A program made the translations under genes and the position numbers. A stretch of DNA of 64,000 bases from an uncultured bacterium (lineage in GTDB: Bacteria; Bacillota_I; Bacilli_A; RF39; UBA660). The notes beneath the pieces were generated by a model. The model had not been told where the DNA came from, ran no database searches, and was given only the letters and a program-made list of their open reading frames with translations. The stretch covers positions 1 through 64,000 of the forward strand of contig CAMVPB010000002.1 of assembly GCA_947169285.1 (NCBI GenBank), in the 5' to 3' direction. Positions within the stretch are counted from its first letter, which is position 1. Every line of letters begins with the position of its first letter. Below are positions 28,327 to 38,702 of this stretch, one piece after another.

Positions 28327-30645
28327 ATGATTAAAACTAACTTGCCAGTTATCCTATTAAAAGGTCTAATTTTACTTCCTAACCAAGAAGTAAGAGTTGA
28401 ACTTACTAATCCGATTACAAAGAAAATTATTAATATATCAAAGCTTTATCATGATGATGAAGTATTAATTGTTTGTCCTAAAAACACATTAGAAGAAGAA
28501 CCGGATATTAATGATTTGCCTAATATTGGGGTAATTGGTAAAATTAGAAGTCACATTGAGCTTCCTAATGGTGGATCAAGAGTAGTTATAAATGGTATTG
28601 AAAGAGTAAGAGTTTATAATTATGTAAATTATTCTAATGAAGATGATATTTTAGAAAGTATTGTTACGCCAATTGGAAAAACAGAAACGGATGAAATAGA
28701 AGAAACAGCAATATTAAGAAAATTAATGGTTGAACTTAATAATTATATCAATAGTACTCCTTCAATATCTAATTCTGTTATGTCTCAAATAAAAGGAATA
28801 GTGGATTTAGATAAATTGACAGATATTATTTCTAATTTTTTGCCTCTAAATTTTGAAAAAAAATTATCCTTAATGTTAAATACAAATCCAATAGATAGAG
28901 CCAAATATTTAATAAGAGAAATGTCAATAGAAATTGCTATAGGTGATTTAGAAGAAAAATTAGATAGAGAACTTAAAGCAGAACTTGATGATGCTCAAAA
29001 AGAATTTATATTAAAAGAAAAAATAAAAGTTATTAGAGAAGAACTAGGAGAAAAAGATAGTAAAAACTCTGAGGCAGAAGAATTTGAAAATAAGTTAAAA
29101 AATATCAAGTGTAATTCAGTGGTAAAAAAGCAAATTAAAAATGAAATTGAAAAGTATAAAATAATTCCAGAAACTTCACCTGAACTTTCTGTAACTAGAA
29201 ATTATATTGAATATTTGCTTAAAATCCCGTGGGATAAAAAAACAGAAGATATTACTAACTTAAAACAAATAGAGAATTATCTAAATACAACTCATCATGG
29301 ATTAAAAGAAGCTAAAGAAAGAATAATTGAGTATATAGCTGTAAAAGATAATATGCTAGAAAAAAGAAGCCCAATAATATGTTTGGCAGGCCCTCCAGGT
29401 GTTGGTAAAACAACTTTTGCTGAAAGTGTTGCTTTTGCATTAGGAAAGGAATTTGTAAAAGTTTCATTAGGAGGATTGAATGATTCTTCAGAAATACTAG
29501 GACACAGAAGAACATATATAGGAGCAAATCCCGGCAAAATAATATCTGGTTTGGTTAAAAGTGGAGTAAAAAATCCAGTGTTTTTACTAGATGAAATAGA
29601 TAAATTAACTAAGGATTTTAAAGGTGATCCAGCTTCTTCATTGCTCGAAGTATTAGATCAAAATTATAATTCAAAATTTATAGATAATTATGTTGATTTG
29701 CCTGTTGATCTTAGTGAAGTGTTATTTATTGTAACTGCTAATGATGTTTATAATATTCCACCAGCGTTATATGATAGACTTGAAATAATTAATATAAATG
29801 GTTATACATTTAATGAAAAACTTGATATTGCTAAAGATTATTTAATAAAAAAAGTGCTTAAAAACAATAAGATTTCAGAAAAAGATTTAAACTTTAGTGA
29901 TAAGGTATTAAAAGATATAATAAGTAATTATACAAAGGAATCTGGCGTAAGAGAATTAGAAAGACTTATAAATAAAATTGTACGAAAAATAATAACTGAA
30001 TATAAAAAAGATAGAAAGAAAATAAAAGAAATTACTTTAAAAAAAGAAGATATTATTAAATATTTGGGTATTCCAAAATATGAAAATAATATAATTGAGA
30101 TTAATTCTACTGGAGAAATAAAAGCTTTAGCTTGCTCACCATTTGGTGGAAATACAATAACTATTGAAGCGTTATTTAATAATGGTAAAGGTGATATTAA
30201 ATCAACCGGTTGTATAGGTGAAGTTTTAAAAGAAAGTATAGAGGTTTCTATTTCCTATATAAAATCAAATTTAAAAGCATTTAAAATAAAGGAAGAATTA
30301 TTAAATAATAAAGATTTACATATTAATTTAAGAGAAGGGGCACTTCCGAAAGAAGGACCTTCTGCAGGACTTGCAATAACTACTGCGATTATAAGTGAAT
30401 TATTAGGAAAAAAAATACCATCTAATATATCGATGACTGGTGAAATCACTTTAAAAGGTGAAGCTTTAAAAGTTGGTGGCATTAAAGAAAAGTTAATCGC
30501 GGCTTTACAAAATAATATTAATAAAGTTTATCTTCCAATAGCCAATAAACCTGATGTATTAGAAATTGACAAAGATATAATAAGTAAATTAGAAATTATT
30601 TATGTTAAAAATTATAAAGAAATATTTAAAGATTTATTTTCATAA
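28327..30645 (+). CDS. lon: ATP-dependent protease LonA
   Basis: GPPGVGKTTFAES, protease PKEGPSAG. Confidence 0.97.
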   Translation: MIKTNLPVILLKGLILLPNQEVRVELTNPITKKIINISKLYHDDEVLIVCPKNTLEEEPDINDLPNIGVIGKIRSHIELPNGGSRVVINGIERVRVYNYVNYSNEDDILESIVTPIGKTETDEIEETAILRKLMVELNNYINSTPSISNSVMSQIKGIVDLDKLTDIISNFLPLNFEKKLSLMLNTNPIDRAKYLIREMSIEIAIGDLEEKLDRELKAELDDAQKEFILKEKIKVIREELGEKDSKNSEAEEFENKLKNIKCNSVVKKQIKNEIEKYKIIPETSPELSVTRNYIEYLLKIPWDKKTEDITNLKQIENYLNTTHHGLKEAKERIIEYIAVKDNMLEKRSPIICLAGPPGVGKTTFAESVAFALGKEFVKVSLGGLNDSSEILGHRRTYIGANPGKIISGLVKSGVKNPVFLLDEIDKLTKDFKGDPASSLLEVLDQNYNSKFIDNYVDLPVDLSEVLFIVTANDVYNIPPALYDRLEIININGYTFNEKLDIAKDYLIKKVLKNNKISEKDLNFSDKVLKDIISNYTKESGVRELERLINKIVRKIITEYKKDRKKIKEITLKKEDIIKYLGIPKYENNIIEINSTGEIKALACSPFGGNTITIEALFNNGKGDIKSTGCIGEVLKESIEVSISYIKSNLKAFKIKEELLNNKDLHINLREGALPKEGPSAGLAITTAIISELLGKKIPSNISMTGEITLKGEALKVGGIKEKLIAALQNNINKVYLPIANKPDVLEIDKDIISKLEIIYVKNYKEIFKDLFS

Positions 30646-30690
30646 TAAAAACTTTTCTTTCATATTATTAGTTGAAAGGAGAGTTTTTTT

Positions 30691-31395
30691 ATGAATAGTA
30701 TAATTCCATTCAAAAAAAATATTATATTCAAAACACAAATAAATGAAATAACAGATATATCGCTTTCTCACGACTACAAAGTTTTAGATGACATTATAGA
30801 AGGAGAATTTTATCTATCAGGTACTTATAAAATGACAGAAGCTAGTCTTATAGAAGAAGATTTTTATTATAATATTCCATTTAGTATAGCAATAAGTGAA
30901 AGAATTGATAAAAATACAATCAATTTAAAATTAGAAAGTTTTGAATATAAAATAAATGGAGATACACTTTCGTTAAATGTTAATTTAAATATGGAAGCAG
31001 AAGAAATAAAAGAAGAAAAAGAAAATAGAAATATTATTGATGATATAAAAGAGGGAATTGAAGAAAAATTAGGATTAAATGATAATAAAGATGAAGAAAA
31101 AAAAGATGATGTAAAAAATGAAATAGAAGATAATACAATAATTGAAGAAAAAGAAGCAAATGTTAATGAAGTAAAAACAGAATTAAATGATAATACTATA
31201 GATGGATTATTATCAACTATTGATGAATCTAAATCGTATATAACATACAAAGTACATATTTTTAGAGAAGGAGATTCAGTTGAATCTATTTCACAAAAAT
31301 ATAATGTTAGTATAGAAGATATAAAAGAATATAATGATATTAATACAATTAATATTGGAGATAAGATATTAGTTCCGTATATTTACAATGAATGA
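30691..31395 (+). CDS. SpoVID-like spore coat assembly protein with C-terminal LysM
   Basis: SpoVID-like N-terminal domain; YKVHIFREGDSVESISQKYNVSIEDIKEYNDINTINIGDKILVP. Confidence 0.78.
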   Translation: MNSIIPFKKNIIFKTQINEITDISLSHDYKVLDDIIEGEFYLSGTYKMTEASLIEEDFYYNIPFSIAISERIDKNTINLKLESFEYKINGDTLSLNVNLNMEAEEIKEEKENRNIIDDIKEGIEEKLGLNDNKDEEKKDDVKNEIEDNTIIEEKEANVNEVKTELNDNTIDGLLSTIDESKSYITYKVHIFREGDSVESISQKYNVSIEDIKEYNDINTINIGDKILVPYIYNE

Positions 31396-32239
31396 AATAA
31401 TAAACAGTAAATCAAAGGTAGTTATTGAAGAAAATACAAAGTACTTTTTAAAACAATCAAATACCGACATAGAAGGTTTATTTGAATATTTACATCAAAG
31501 AGGATTTGATTATATTCCTGAAATTGTTAGTACTTCTAATGATGGAATAAAGTACAATTATATTGAATCGAATAATAATGATATTAAATTAAAAAGATTA
31601 GAAATTTCTAAGATTCTATCTTTTTTACATTATAAAACTGCATATCATAAAGATATAAGTAAATATAAATATAGGGAAGTATATGATAAAATATCTGAAA
31701 AGTGTGAATTTATTTCAAAATATTATGATGAATTAATAGAAAAAATTGAAATGGAAATATATCCATCTCCATCTCATTATTTGATAGAAAGAAACTTTAG
31801 CATAATATTAGGATCATTAAATTACATAAAAAGTGAATTAAAAAAATGGTTTAAATTAGTTGAAAATAAAACAAAAGAAAGAGTTTGCGTAGTTAATAAT
31901 AATCCAAAGTTAGAACATTTAATAATAGGGGAAAAAGAATATCTTACAAACTGGGATAATTACATGGTTGATACGCCTATAATAGATATATACAAATTAT
32001 ATAAAACTAATAAAAACTATGAAAATTTTTATGAATTATATGAAGAGTACACTAAAAACTTTGTATTGACAGAAGAAGAGAAAAAAATGTTTTTTATAAT
32101 GATTTCAATTCCGCCTAAAATTGATGAGGTTGCAAACGAGATGGCAAATACTAAAAATATTAAAGAAATTATAGATTATTTATATAGAACAAATGAGTTT
32201 ATAACATCGATTAATTTAAAAAAAGAGAATAAAAATTAA
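31388..32239 (+). CDS. CotS/YutH-like spore coat kinase-fold protein
   Basis: LSFLHYKTAYHKDIS..., VVNNNPKLEHLI; overlaps SpoVID-like gene. Confidence 0.55.
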   Translation: MNEIINSKSKVVIEENTKYFLKQSNTDIEGLFEYLHQRGFDYIPEIVSTSNDGIKYNYIESNNNDIKLKRLEISKILSFLHYKTAYHKDISKYKYREVYDKISEKCEFISKYYDELIEKIEMEIYPSPSHYLIERNFSIILGSLNYIKSELKKWFKLVENKTKERVCVVNNNPKLEHLIIGEKEYLTNWDNYMVDTPIIDIYKLYKTNKNYENFYELYEEYTKNFVLTEEEKKMFFIMISIPPKIDEVANEMANTKNIKEIIDYLYRTNEFITSINLKKENKN

Positions 32240-32344
32240 ATATAATTCTCTCTTTTTTTCTTCATTTATTGAATATAATAATTCTTTTCATAAACACCTT
32301 TATTTTTAAAGAAATTTATATTATAATTTATAATAGGTGAAAAT

Positions 32345-34051
32345 ATGAAAAAGGGTTTTATATCTATGACAATAATTTATTCTTTTTTGTTAATATTTAT
32401 ATTTACATTATTATCTCTTTTAATTTTATATACTCAAAAGTCTAGATTTGTTGATTCAATAGTTATGGAGTTAAAAGAAAACTTATATGATGTATCAAAT
32501 AATAGTTATACATTTGTAGATTCAACACAACAGCATGAATTTATTGTACCTTTAACAGGATATTATAAAGTGGAAATATATAATGCTAACGGGAAATATG
32601 TTAGTGGTAATATATATTTAATTAAAAATGAAAAATTGTATTTTGATATTTCTAATAATAGTAATAATGCAACAAGTGTAAAATGTTATGCTAATAATGA
32701 TGGAGTATGTGTTGCTAAAAATAATCAAGATGAAAATAATTCAAGAATAATGTATTCGAATGCAAATGAATTGTTTATAAGTGGATTTGCGGGTATGAAT
32801 GCACCTAATAACACGACAAGTAGTGCAACGCCAAAAGGTGATCCAAAACATCCAACAGGAAAATATTTTTTGAATTCAAAAGTGAAAAATAATATGGGAA
32901 ATACAGAAAAATTAAAAATATCTTATTTAGGTCGAACTATAACAAAGGTAACATCAAAATTAAATAATATAAGATATATAAAAGATTGTGTTACTGGAAA
33001 CTCAAAAAATACTAATCATGATTGGGTAGAAATACAAGCAATAAAAAATGGCACTAATATTGCCAAAGGAAAAGCGATAACATCAAATGGAACTCTTAAT
33101 GTAAGTAAAGGTGCAGGAAGAGCTGAGGCTATAGTGGATGGTGGAATTGATACTACTCAATATGTGCAATATACTAGTAATAATGATGAAATATGTATTA
33201 CAGTTGACTTAGGAACAAATAATGATTTGGATGAAATTGCAGTATGGCACTATTATTCAGATAATAGAGTGTATTATGATAATATAACATCTGTATCAAG
33301 TGACAACACAAATTGGACAGAAGTTATGAATGAGACAATGGAAGAAACATTTTTAGGAAAAAGATCGAATGCTTATGACAGTGTAATAAACGGGTATATT
33401 CAAAGGGGCTTACTTTTATGGTTTGATGGAATACGCAATACAGGTACTACACGAGATACGAATGTAACTACATGGAAGGATTTAAGCGGTAATGATAAAA
33501 ATGGTACATTGATAGGTGGTCCAGAATGGAAAAATAATTCACTACAACTGGACGGAAGTGATGATGGAGTTTCTTTAGAAAAGAATCTTACAAATTTATT
33601 CAAGAGTTCAAATTCAGTTCAGTTAGTATTAGAAAGAAGTGAAAATAATGCAAGAGATATTTTACTAGGAAATTATAATGCTTCAAATAGTATTAATTAT
33701 GAGGTCAATACAAATAATGAATATCGTATATGGTTTAATTCTGGTGCATACAATAATTCTGCCTCTGCATCTCTATATAATCAAGCGTATTCTGTTACGT
33801 TTAATTTAGATAGAAGTAATAATCTTTTAAAAGTATTTAATAATACATTTTATAAAACTGAATTTTCTAGTTCTGAATTTGGCTCATTTAACAATAGTTT
33901 TAATTCAGCATATTTAGGGAGAGATTCTCGAACTGGTACAAATTCTTTAAAAGGAAAAATATATTCATTTAGAGTGTATAATAGATTGCTAAGTGATGAT
34001 GAAATATATCATAATTACACAGTTGATAAAGAAAGATTTGGAATAGATTAA
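32345..34051 (+). CDS. Prepilin-like protein with discoidin-like and LamG-like domains (candidate pilus-tip adhesin)
   Basis: MKKGFISMTIIYSFLLIFIF; WVEIQAIKNGTNIAKGKAI...VDLGTNNDLDEIAVWHYY; LamG-like KGKIYSFRVYNRLLSDDEI. Confidence 0.7.
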   Translation: MKKGFISMTIIYSFLLIFIFTLLSLLILYTQKSRFVDSIVMELKENLYDVSNNSYTFVDSTQQHEFIVPLTGYYKVEIYNANGKYVSGNIYLIKNEKLYFDISNNSNNATSVKCYANNDGVCVAKNNQDENNSRIMYSNANELFISGFAGMNAPNNTTSSATPKGDPKHPTGKYFLNSKVKNNMGNTEKLKISYLGRTITKVTSKLNNIRYIKDCVTGNSKNTNHDWVEIQAIKNGTNIAKGKAITSNGTLNVSKGAGRAEAIVDGGIDTTQYVQYTSNNDEICITVDLGTNNDLDEIAVWHYYSDNRVYYDNITSVSSDNTNWTEVMNETMEETFLGKRSNAYDSVINGYIQRGLLLWFDGIRNTGTTRDTNVTTWKDLSGNDKNGTLIGGPEWKNNSLQLDGSDDGVSLEKNLTNLFKSSNSVQLVLERSENNARDILLGNYNASNSINYEVNTNNEYRIWFNSGAYNNSASASLYNQAYSVTFNLDRSNNLLKVFNNTFYKTEFSSSEFGSFNNSFNSAYLGRDSRTGTNSLKGKIYSFRVYNRLLSDDEIYHNYTVDKERFGID

Positions 34052-34066
34052 AAAAGGGAGAAAACT

Positions 34067-34534
34067 ATGAAAAAAGGATTTGTTTTACTTGAAACTTTAA
34101 TTGTATTAATTGTTGCAGTTGTTTCTATGTTGGGACTATTTTTAACATATTCTTTTGTGTTTAAAAATTTAAAACTAGGAAATCACTATGACAACGTTAA
34201 TGATGTTTATAAATTAAATATGTTTTATAAAGTTTTAAAAGACAGATCTCAAAAGCCTTCATTAGGTGATGCATCTTTTGCTGTTATTACTTCTTCTAAT
34301 TGTGATAGTTATTTCGATTCCAATTGTTCTAAATTATATACTAAAACTGGCTTTGAGAAAATCATTTATACTAATGCAAATTTAAATGATATTTTAAATA
34401 ATCCATTAAGACTAAACAATACGGACATTGATTATATAAGAAAACTTGAACATAACTATTCATACCTTATAGGTGTATATAAAAAAGATAATGAAAATTA
34501 TTATGTATCGTTGAAAGTGAGTGATTTAGAATGA
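34067..34534 (+). CDS. Minor pilin-like protein
   Basis: MKKGFVLLETLIVLIVAVVSMLGLFLTY. Confidence 0.7.
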   Translation: MKKGFVLLETLIVLIVAVVSMLGLFLTYSFVFKNLKLGNHYDNVNDVYKLNMFYKVLKDRSQKPSLGDASFAVITSSNCDSYFDSNCSKLYTKTGFEKIIYTNANLNDILNNPLRLNNTDIDYIRKLEHNYSYLIGVYKKDNENYYVSLKVSDLE

Positions 34535-35469
34535 AAAAGGGTTTTACATTAATTGAATTATTAGTTTCACTTACAATTATATCAATAGTGATAATCTTTA
34601 TAACTGCTTTTGTTTTTGATTTGAAAGATGAAAAAAGTATTGTTGTAAATGTTCCTCTATTGGTCGATCAAGTTGCAATTTCAAAAGAATTAAATAATGA
34701 AGCTGTTAAATATGGTATAAGCAATATTACAATAGAAAGCAATAATAAAAAGGCTATTTTAAAATATAAGAATGGTTTAATAAGAACAATTGAAATAAAC
34801 ACAGATACTATAAAATATTCGGAAGGAAGTAACATATTGTTTGTAAAAACCTTACCTGATGGCATTAATTTTACTCAAATAGAATATGATTCTGAAGATG
34901 ATGAATATCATGAGATTATGGATAACACAAGTGTTTGCATTTCTAATGAATGGACTGCAAGTGGAAAAGAATGTAAGTTTGATTATTTTGAAACAGAAAG
35001 TAATTCGGAAAGTATATATAATTGTATGAAGACTGTTACTGATCGTCCTTCATCTTGTAATAAAAATACTGCTGGAACTTATGTTTATTCTTGTTTAAAG
35101 AATTGTAAAAAGTCAGCTATCAATGGATCGTGTTCTGAGGGTTCTCTAAGTGGATCATATTGTTATCTCTACAATCAAACTCAATGTAATTCAAATTTAG
35201 GGTGGAAAACGGTTTATCAAAAATATACTTATACTTGTGAAGAGAAATTTTCATTTACTGATTTTTCAAATACAGTGAATTCTGATTGTAGTAATGAAGT
35301 GGTTACTTTTCCTGAAACTTGTAATAGTTCTCAAGATTTAGGCAGTTATATAACTGCTTGTACTCCTTCTAATCAACAGTGTACATCAGTTTCTGATAAA
35401 AAATATTTTAAGTATACTATTGGTTTATCAAATAATGAAAATATAGAAGTATATTATTATGGAGATTAA
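34531..35469 (+). CDS. Type IV prepilin-like protein
   Basis: MKKGFTLIELLVSLTIISIVIIFI. Confidence 0.82.
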   Translation: MKKGFTLIELLVSLTIISIVIIFITAFVFDLKDEKSIVVNVPLLVDQVAISKELNNEAVKYGISNITIESNNKKAILKYKNGLIRTIEINTDTIKYSEGSNILFVKTLPDGINFTQIEYDSEDDEYHEIMDNTSVCISNEWTASGKECKFDYFETESNSESIYNCMKTVTDRPSSCNKNTAGTYVYSCLKNCKKSAINGSCSEGSLSGSYCYLYNQTQCNSNLGWKTVYQKYTYTCEEKFSFTDFSNTVNSDCSNEVVTFPETCNSSQDLGSYITACTPSNQQCTSVSDKKYFKYTIGLSNNENIEVYYYGD

Positions 35470-35544
35470 AAGATAATTAAAAATTATCTTTTTTTAATTG
35501 AACTTGTTTTAAGTTTGATATAAAATAACTATATAGAGGTTTAT

Positions 35545-36840
35545 ATGGAAAATAATGCTACGCTTTTACCAGCAGATATTTATCAAGTTATTAATAAAAG
35601 TTTATTGAATGAATCCGATAAACTTGTTTTATCTATGCTTTACATGCCAATAATTGGTAATGTCTCTATTTCATTATATTTATCTTTATATAATGAATTA
35701 AAGGCTAATAGTTATATTTCTGTTGAACTAACTCATCATCATTTAATGACTAATTTAGGAATAAATTTAAGAGAATTAAAAGAAGCACGAATGAAACTTG
35801 AAGGAATTGGGCTTTTAAAAACTTATTATATGGAGGGAAGTGTAAATTCTTATATATATGAATTATATAGTCCGATAAGTGCTAATGAATTTTTTAATCA
35901 TCCTATATTTAATATTGTCTTATATAATAACTTAGGCAAAGAAGAATATGATAGAGTACTAAATTACTTTAAATTACCTTCTATAAATTTAAAAGGTTAT
36001 ACTGAGATAACATCTCCTTTTGATATGACATTTAAAAGTAAAAATTATACAAATTTTGAAATTGAAAATAATGATATAATTAACAAAGAAAAAGCAAAAC
36101 TAAACTATTATTATGATTTTGATTTTGATTTATTAATTTCTTCAATGCCTAAAAATTTATTTAATCCTAAAACTTTAAATAAAATAAATAAAGAACTAAT
36201 AAGAGACTTATCATTCCTTTATGATTTGGATCCATATTCAATGAGTGAAATAGTAAAAATATCTTTAAATGAGTTTGGTATGATTGATAAAGAAAGTTTA
36301 AGAAAAAATGTTAGAAAATATTATCAATATAATAATTCTAATAGATTACCAAGTTTAGTATTTAAAACACAACCTGATTATTTAATGAGCCCGAAAGGTG
36401 ATAATTCTCCTAGAGGAAAAATGATTAAAGTATTTGAAACAATATCACCTTATAAGTTTTTAAAATCAAAAAATAACGGTGTAAAGCCATCAGAAAGAGA
36501 TATGAAAATATTAGAAGGTTTATTAGTTGATTTTAAATTAAATCCGGCAGTTGTTAATGTTCTTGTAGATTATGTTCTTAGAATTAATAATAAAAAATTA
36601 GTTAAAAACTATATTGAAACGATTGCTTCTCAATGGAAAAGGTTAAAAATTGAGACTGCAAAAGAAGCAATGGAGCAGGCTGAAAAAGAATATAAAAAAT
36701 ATAAAAAGACTATTGTTGTAAAAGAGCAGAGTAAGAAAAAAGATATATTACCATCATGGTTTAATAAAGAAATAAAGAAAGAAGAGTTAACAGAAGAAGA
36801 AAAACGTGAATTTGAAGAATTAGTAAAGGAGTTTAAATAA
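35545..36840 (+). CDS. dnaB: Replication initiation/membrane attachment protein DnaB (Firmicutes type)
   Basis: DnaD-like C-terminus; adjacent to dnaI. Confidence 0.85.
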   Translation: MENNATLLPADIYQVINKSLLNESDKLVLSMLYMPIIGNVSISLYLSLYNELKANSYISVELTHHHLMTNLGINLRELKEARMKLEGIGLLKTYYMEGSVNSYIYELYSPISANEFFNHPIFNIVLYNNLGKEEYDRVLNYFKLPSINLKGYTEITSPFDMTFKSKNYTNFEIENNDIINKEKAKLNYYYDFDFDLLISSMPKNLFNPKTLNKINKELIRDLSFLYDLDPYSMSEIVKISLNEFGMIDKESLRKNVRKYYQYNNSNRLPSLVFKTQPDYLMSPKGDNSPRGKMIKVFETISPYKFLKSKNNGVKPSERDMKILEGLLVDFKLNPAVVNVLVDYVLRINNKKLVKNYIETIASQWKRLKIETAKEAMEQAEKEYKKYKKTIVVKEQSKKKDILPSWFNKEIKKEELTEEEKREFEELVKEFK

Positions 36841-37751
36841 TGAAAAATATTAATAATGTTACTAAAAAAGTGATTTCTTCAAATATAAAATCAAAAGCAT
36901 TAAAGCAAGATTTTATGAAAGCTTTAGAAGAACAGAATTTTGTTAAAATTATAAATAGATTAGATGTAGATGAATCAGTATTAATAAATAACACTTCAAA
37001 AATTCAAAATACCGTTAATGAACTTAAAAATTGTAAAGTTTGCAAGGGATTACACATGTGTAAAAATAATTTATGTGGTTATGTTAATTATCCAATTAAA
37101 GAAGGTGAAGGTTTAGTATTTGATTATATTCCTTGTAAGTATCAAAATGATATGTTAAAAGAAAAAACAAATGTAATATATTTTGATGTACCAGAATTTT
37201 TTAAATCAGCTAAAATGAGTGATATTATTGCTGAAAAAGAAAGATTAAGTATTATTAAATACATGAAAGACTTTATAAATAAGTTTGATACTGATAAAAG
37301 AATAAAAGGATTATATTTGTGTGGTTCTTTTGGTAGTGGTAAATCATATTTAATAAGTGCTTTAATAAATGAATTATCAAAAAAAGGCTATAAATCTATA
37401 ATACTTTATTATCCGAGTTTATTAAACAATTTAAAATCATCATTTAATACAGAAGATTTTGATATTAAATTTAATGATATAATGAAAAGTGACCTATTAT
37501 TGATGGATGATATTGGAGCTGAAAATAACACTTCTTGGGCGAGAGATGAAATATTAGGGACTATTCTTCAATATCGGATGGATAATAATTTATCAACATT
37601 TTTTACTTCAAATTTAAATTTAGAAGAGTTAGAAGAACATTTAAAACTTACAAATAACGGTGCTGATAGTGTTAAAGCTAGAAGAATAATTGAGAGAATA
37701 AAGCAACTAACGAATTATATGGAATTAGTAAGTGAAAACAAAAGAAAGTAA
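36840..37751 (+). CDS. dnaI: Primosomal protein DnaI
   Basis: GLYLCGSFGSGKSYLISAL, LLMDDIGAE. Confidence 0.9.
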   Translation: MKNINNVTKKVISSNIKSKALKQDFMKALEEQNFVKIINRLDVDESVLINNTSKIQNTVNELKNCKVCKGLHMCKNNLCGYVNYPIKEGEGLVFDYIPCKYQNDMLKEKTNVIYFDVPEFFKSAKMSDIIAEKERLSIIKYMKDFINKFDTDKRIKGLYLCGSFGSGKSYLISALINELSKKGYKSIILYYPSLLNNLKSSFNTEDFDIKFNDIMKSDLLLMDDIGAENNTSWARDEILGTILQYRMDNNLSTFFTSNLNLEELEEHLKLTNNGADSVKARRIIERIKQLTNYMELVSENKRK

Positions 37752-37803
37752 TAAAATTGACTTATTACTTTTTTTATAGTATAATATCAATTCCTAAGGG
37801 GGA

Positions 37804-38451
37804 ATGGATATGATTTTAAGTGTATATTTATTATCAATTTTATATACCAATTCAATGGGGTTAATTATAATTTCAAAATGCACCCCTTTTATTGATAGAG
37901 AGATAGAAAAGAAAGGTTATTCTATAAAAGAAAAAGAAGATAAAGAATTATTAAATGGTATAATTAAAAATGTATTGCTATTTTTAATACCTGGTTATTT
38001 TTTAAAAAAAGCTTTAAAGTTATCTAATAAAGACTTTAATATAGATGATTTAATAGAAGAAAAAATTAAAAAAAATGAAATAACTTTATTAAGTGATAGC
38101 GAATCAACTATTGATAGTGTTTTTAGAAAAGATAATAATAAATTATCAATTGGAAAATATGACAAAATAGTCCCATATAAAGCTATGTCTTTAGAAGAAA
38201 GTATGTACACAAAAGAAAGATATCCTAATAGCGAAGATGTTGATATGGACTTTTGGGAAGAGGAAGAAAAAGATTTAAAACCTTATTTGGAAGATGTTGT
38301 TGAAGAAGTTCAAGAGGTAAAAAAAGAGCCTATTCAAGAATACTTATCTTCAATCAGTGAAGAAGAATTAGAGAATATGGCAAAACAATTAGATTTAATT
38401 CGTAGATTAAAAAAAGATAGTGATAATTTCTTAAATAATAAAGTTGCATAA
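37804..38451 (+). CDS. Hypothetical membrane-associated protein
   Basis: 215 aa, TM segments then acidic tail. Confidence 0.6.
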   Translation: MDMILSVYLLSILYTNSMGLIIISKCTPFIDREIEKKGYSIKEKEDKELLNGIIKNVLLFLIPGYFLKKALKLSNKDFNIDDLIEEKIKKNEITLLSDSESTIDSVFRKDNNKLSIGKYDKIVPYKAMSLEESMYTKERYPNSEDVDMDFWEEEEKDLKPYLEDVVEEVQEVKKEPIQEYLSSISEEELENMAKQLDLIRRLKKDSDNFLNNKVA

Positions 38452-38490
38452 TTGATTTTTAAAGAAATATATGTTATTATGATTATGTAA

Positions 38491-38686
38491 AGTGTTGAAA
38501 AGGACAAGATTATTAAATGAATTTTATAGAGAGTTAGTGGTTGGTGAAAACTAATAAATAAGTTTAATAGTTACTACCTTGGAATGGAGTTAATACCTCC
38601 CGGTTAAAACCGTTATATTAAATAAGTAAAATCTTAGGATGGTACCGTGTTTATTAAAGCACTCCTTAAAGGAGGGCTTTTTATTT
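38491..38686 (+). promoter_or_regulatory. T-box leader of thrS
   Basis: AGGATGGTACCGTG T-box motif; Thr codon candidate ACC in ACTACCTTGGAATGG; terminator GCACTCCTTaaaGGAGGGCTTTTT. Confidence 0.9.
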
Positions 38687-38702
38687 TGAAAGGAGAATTT
38701 AT

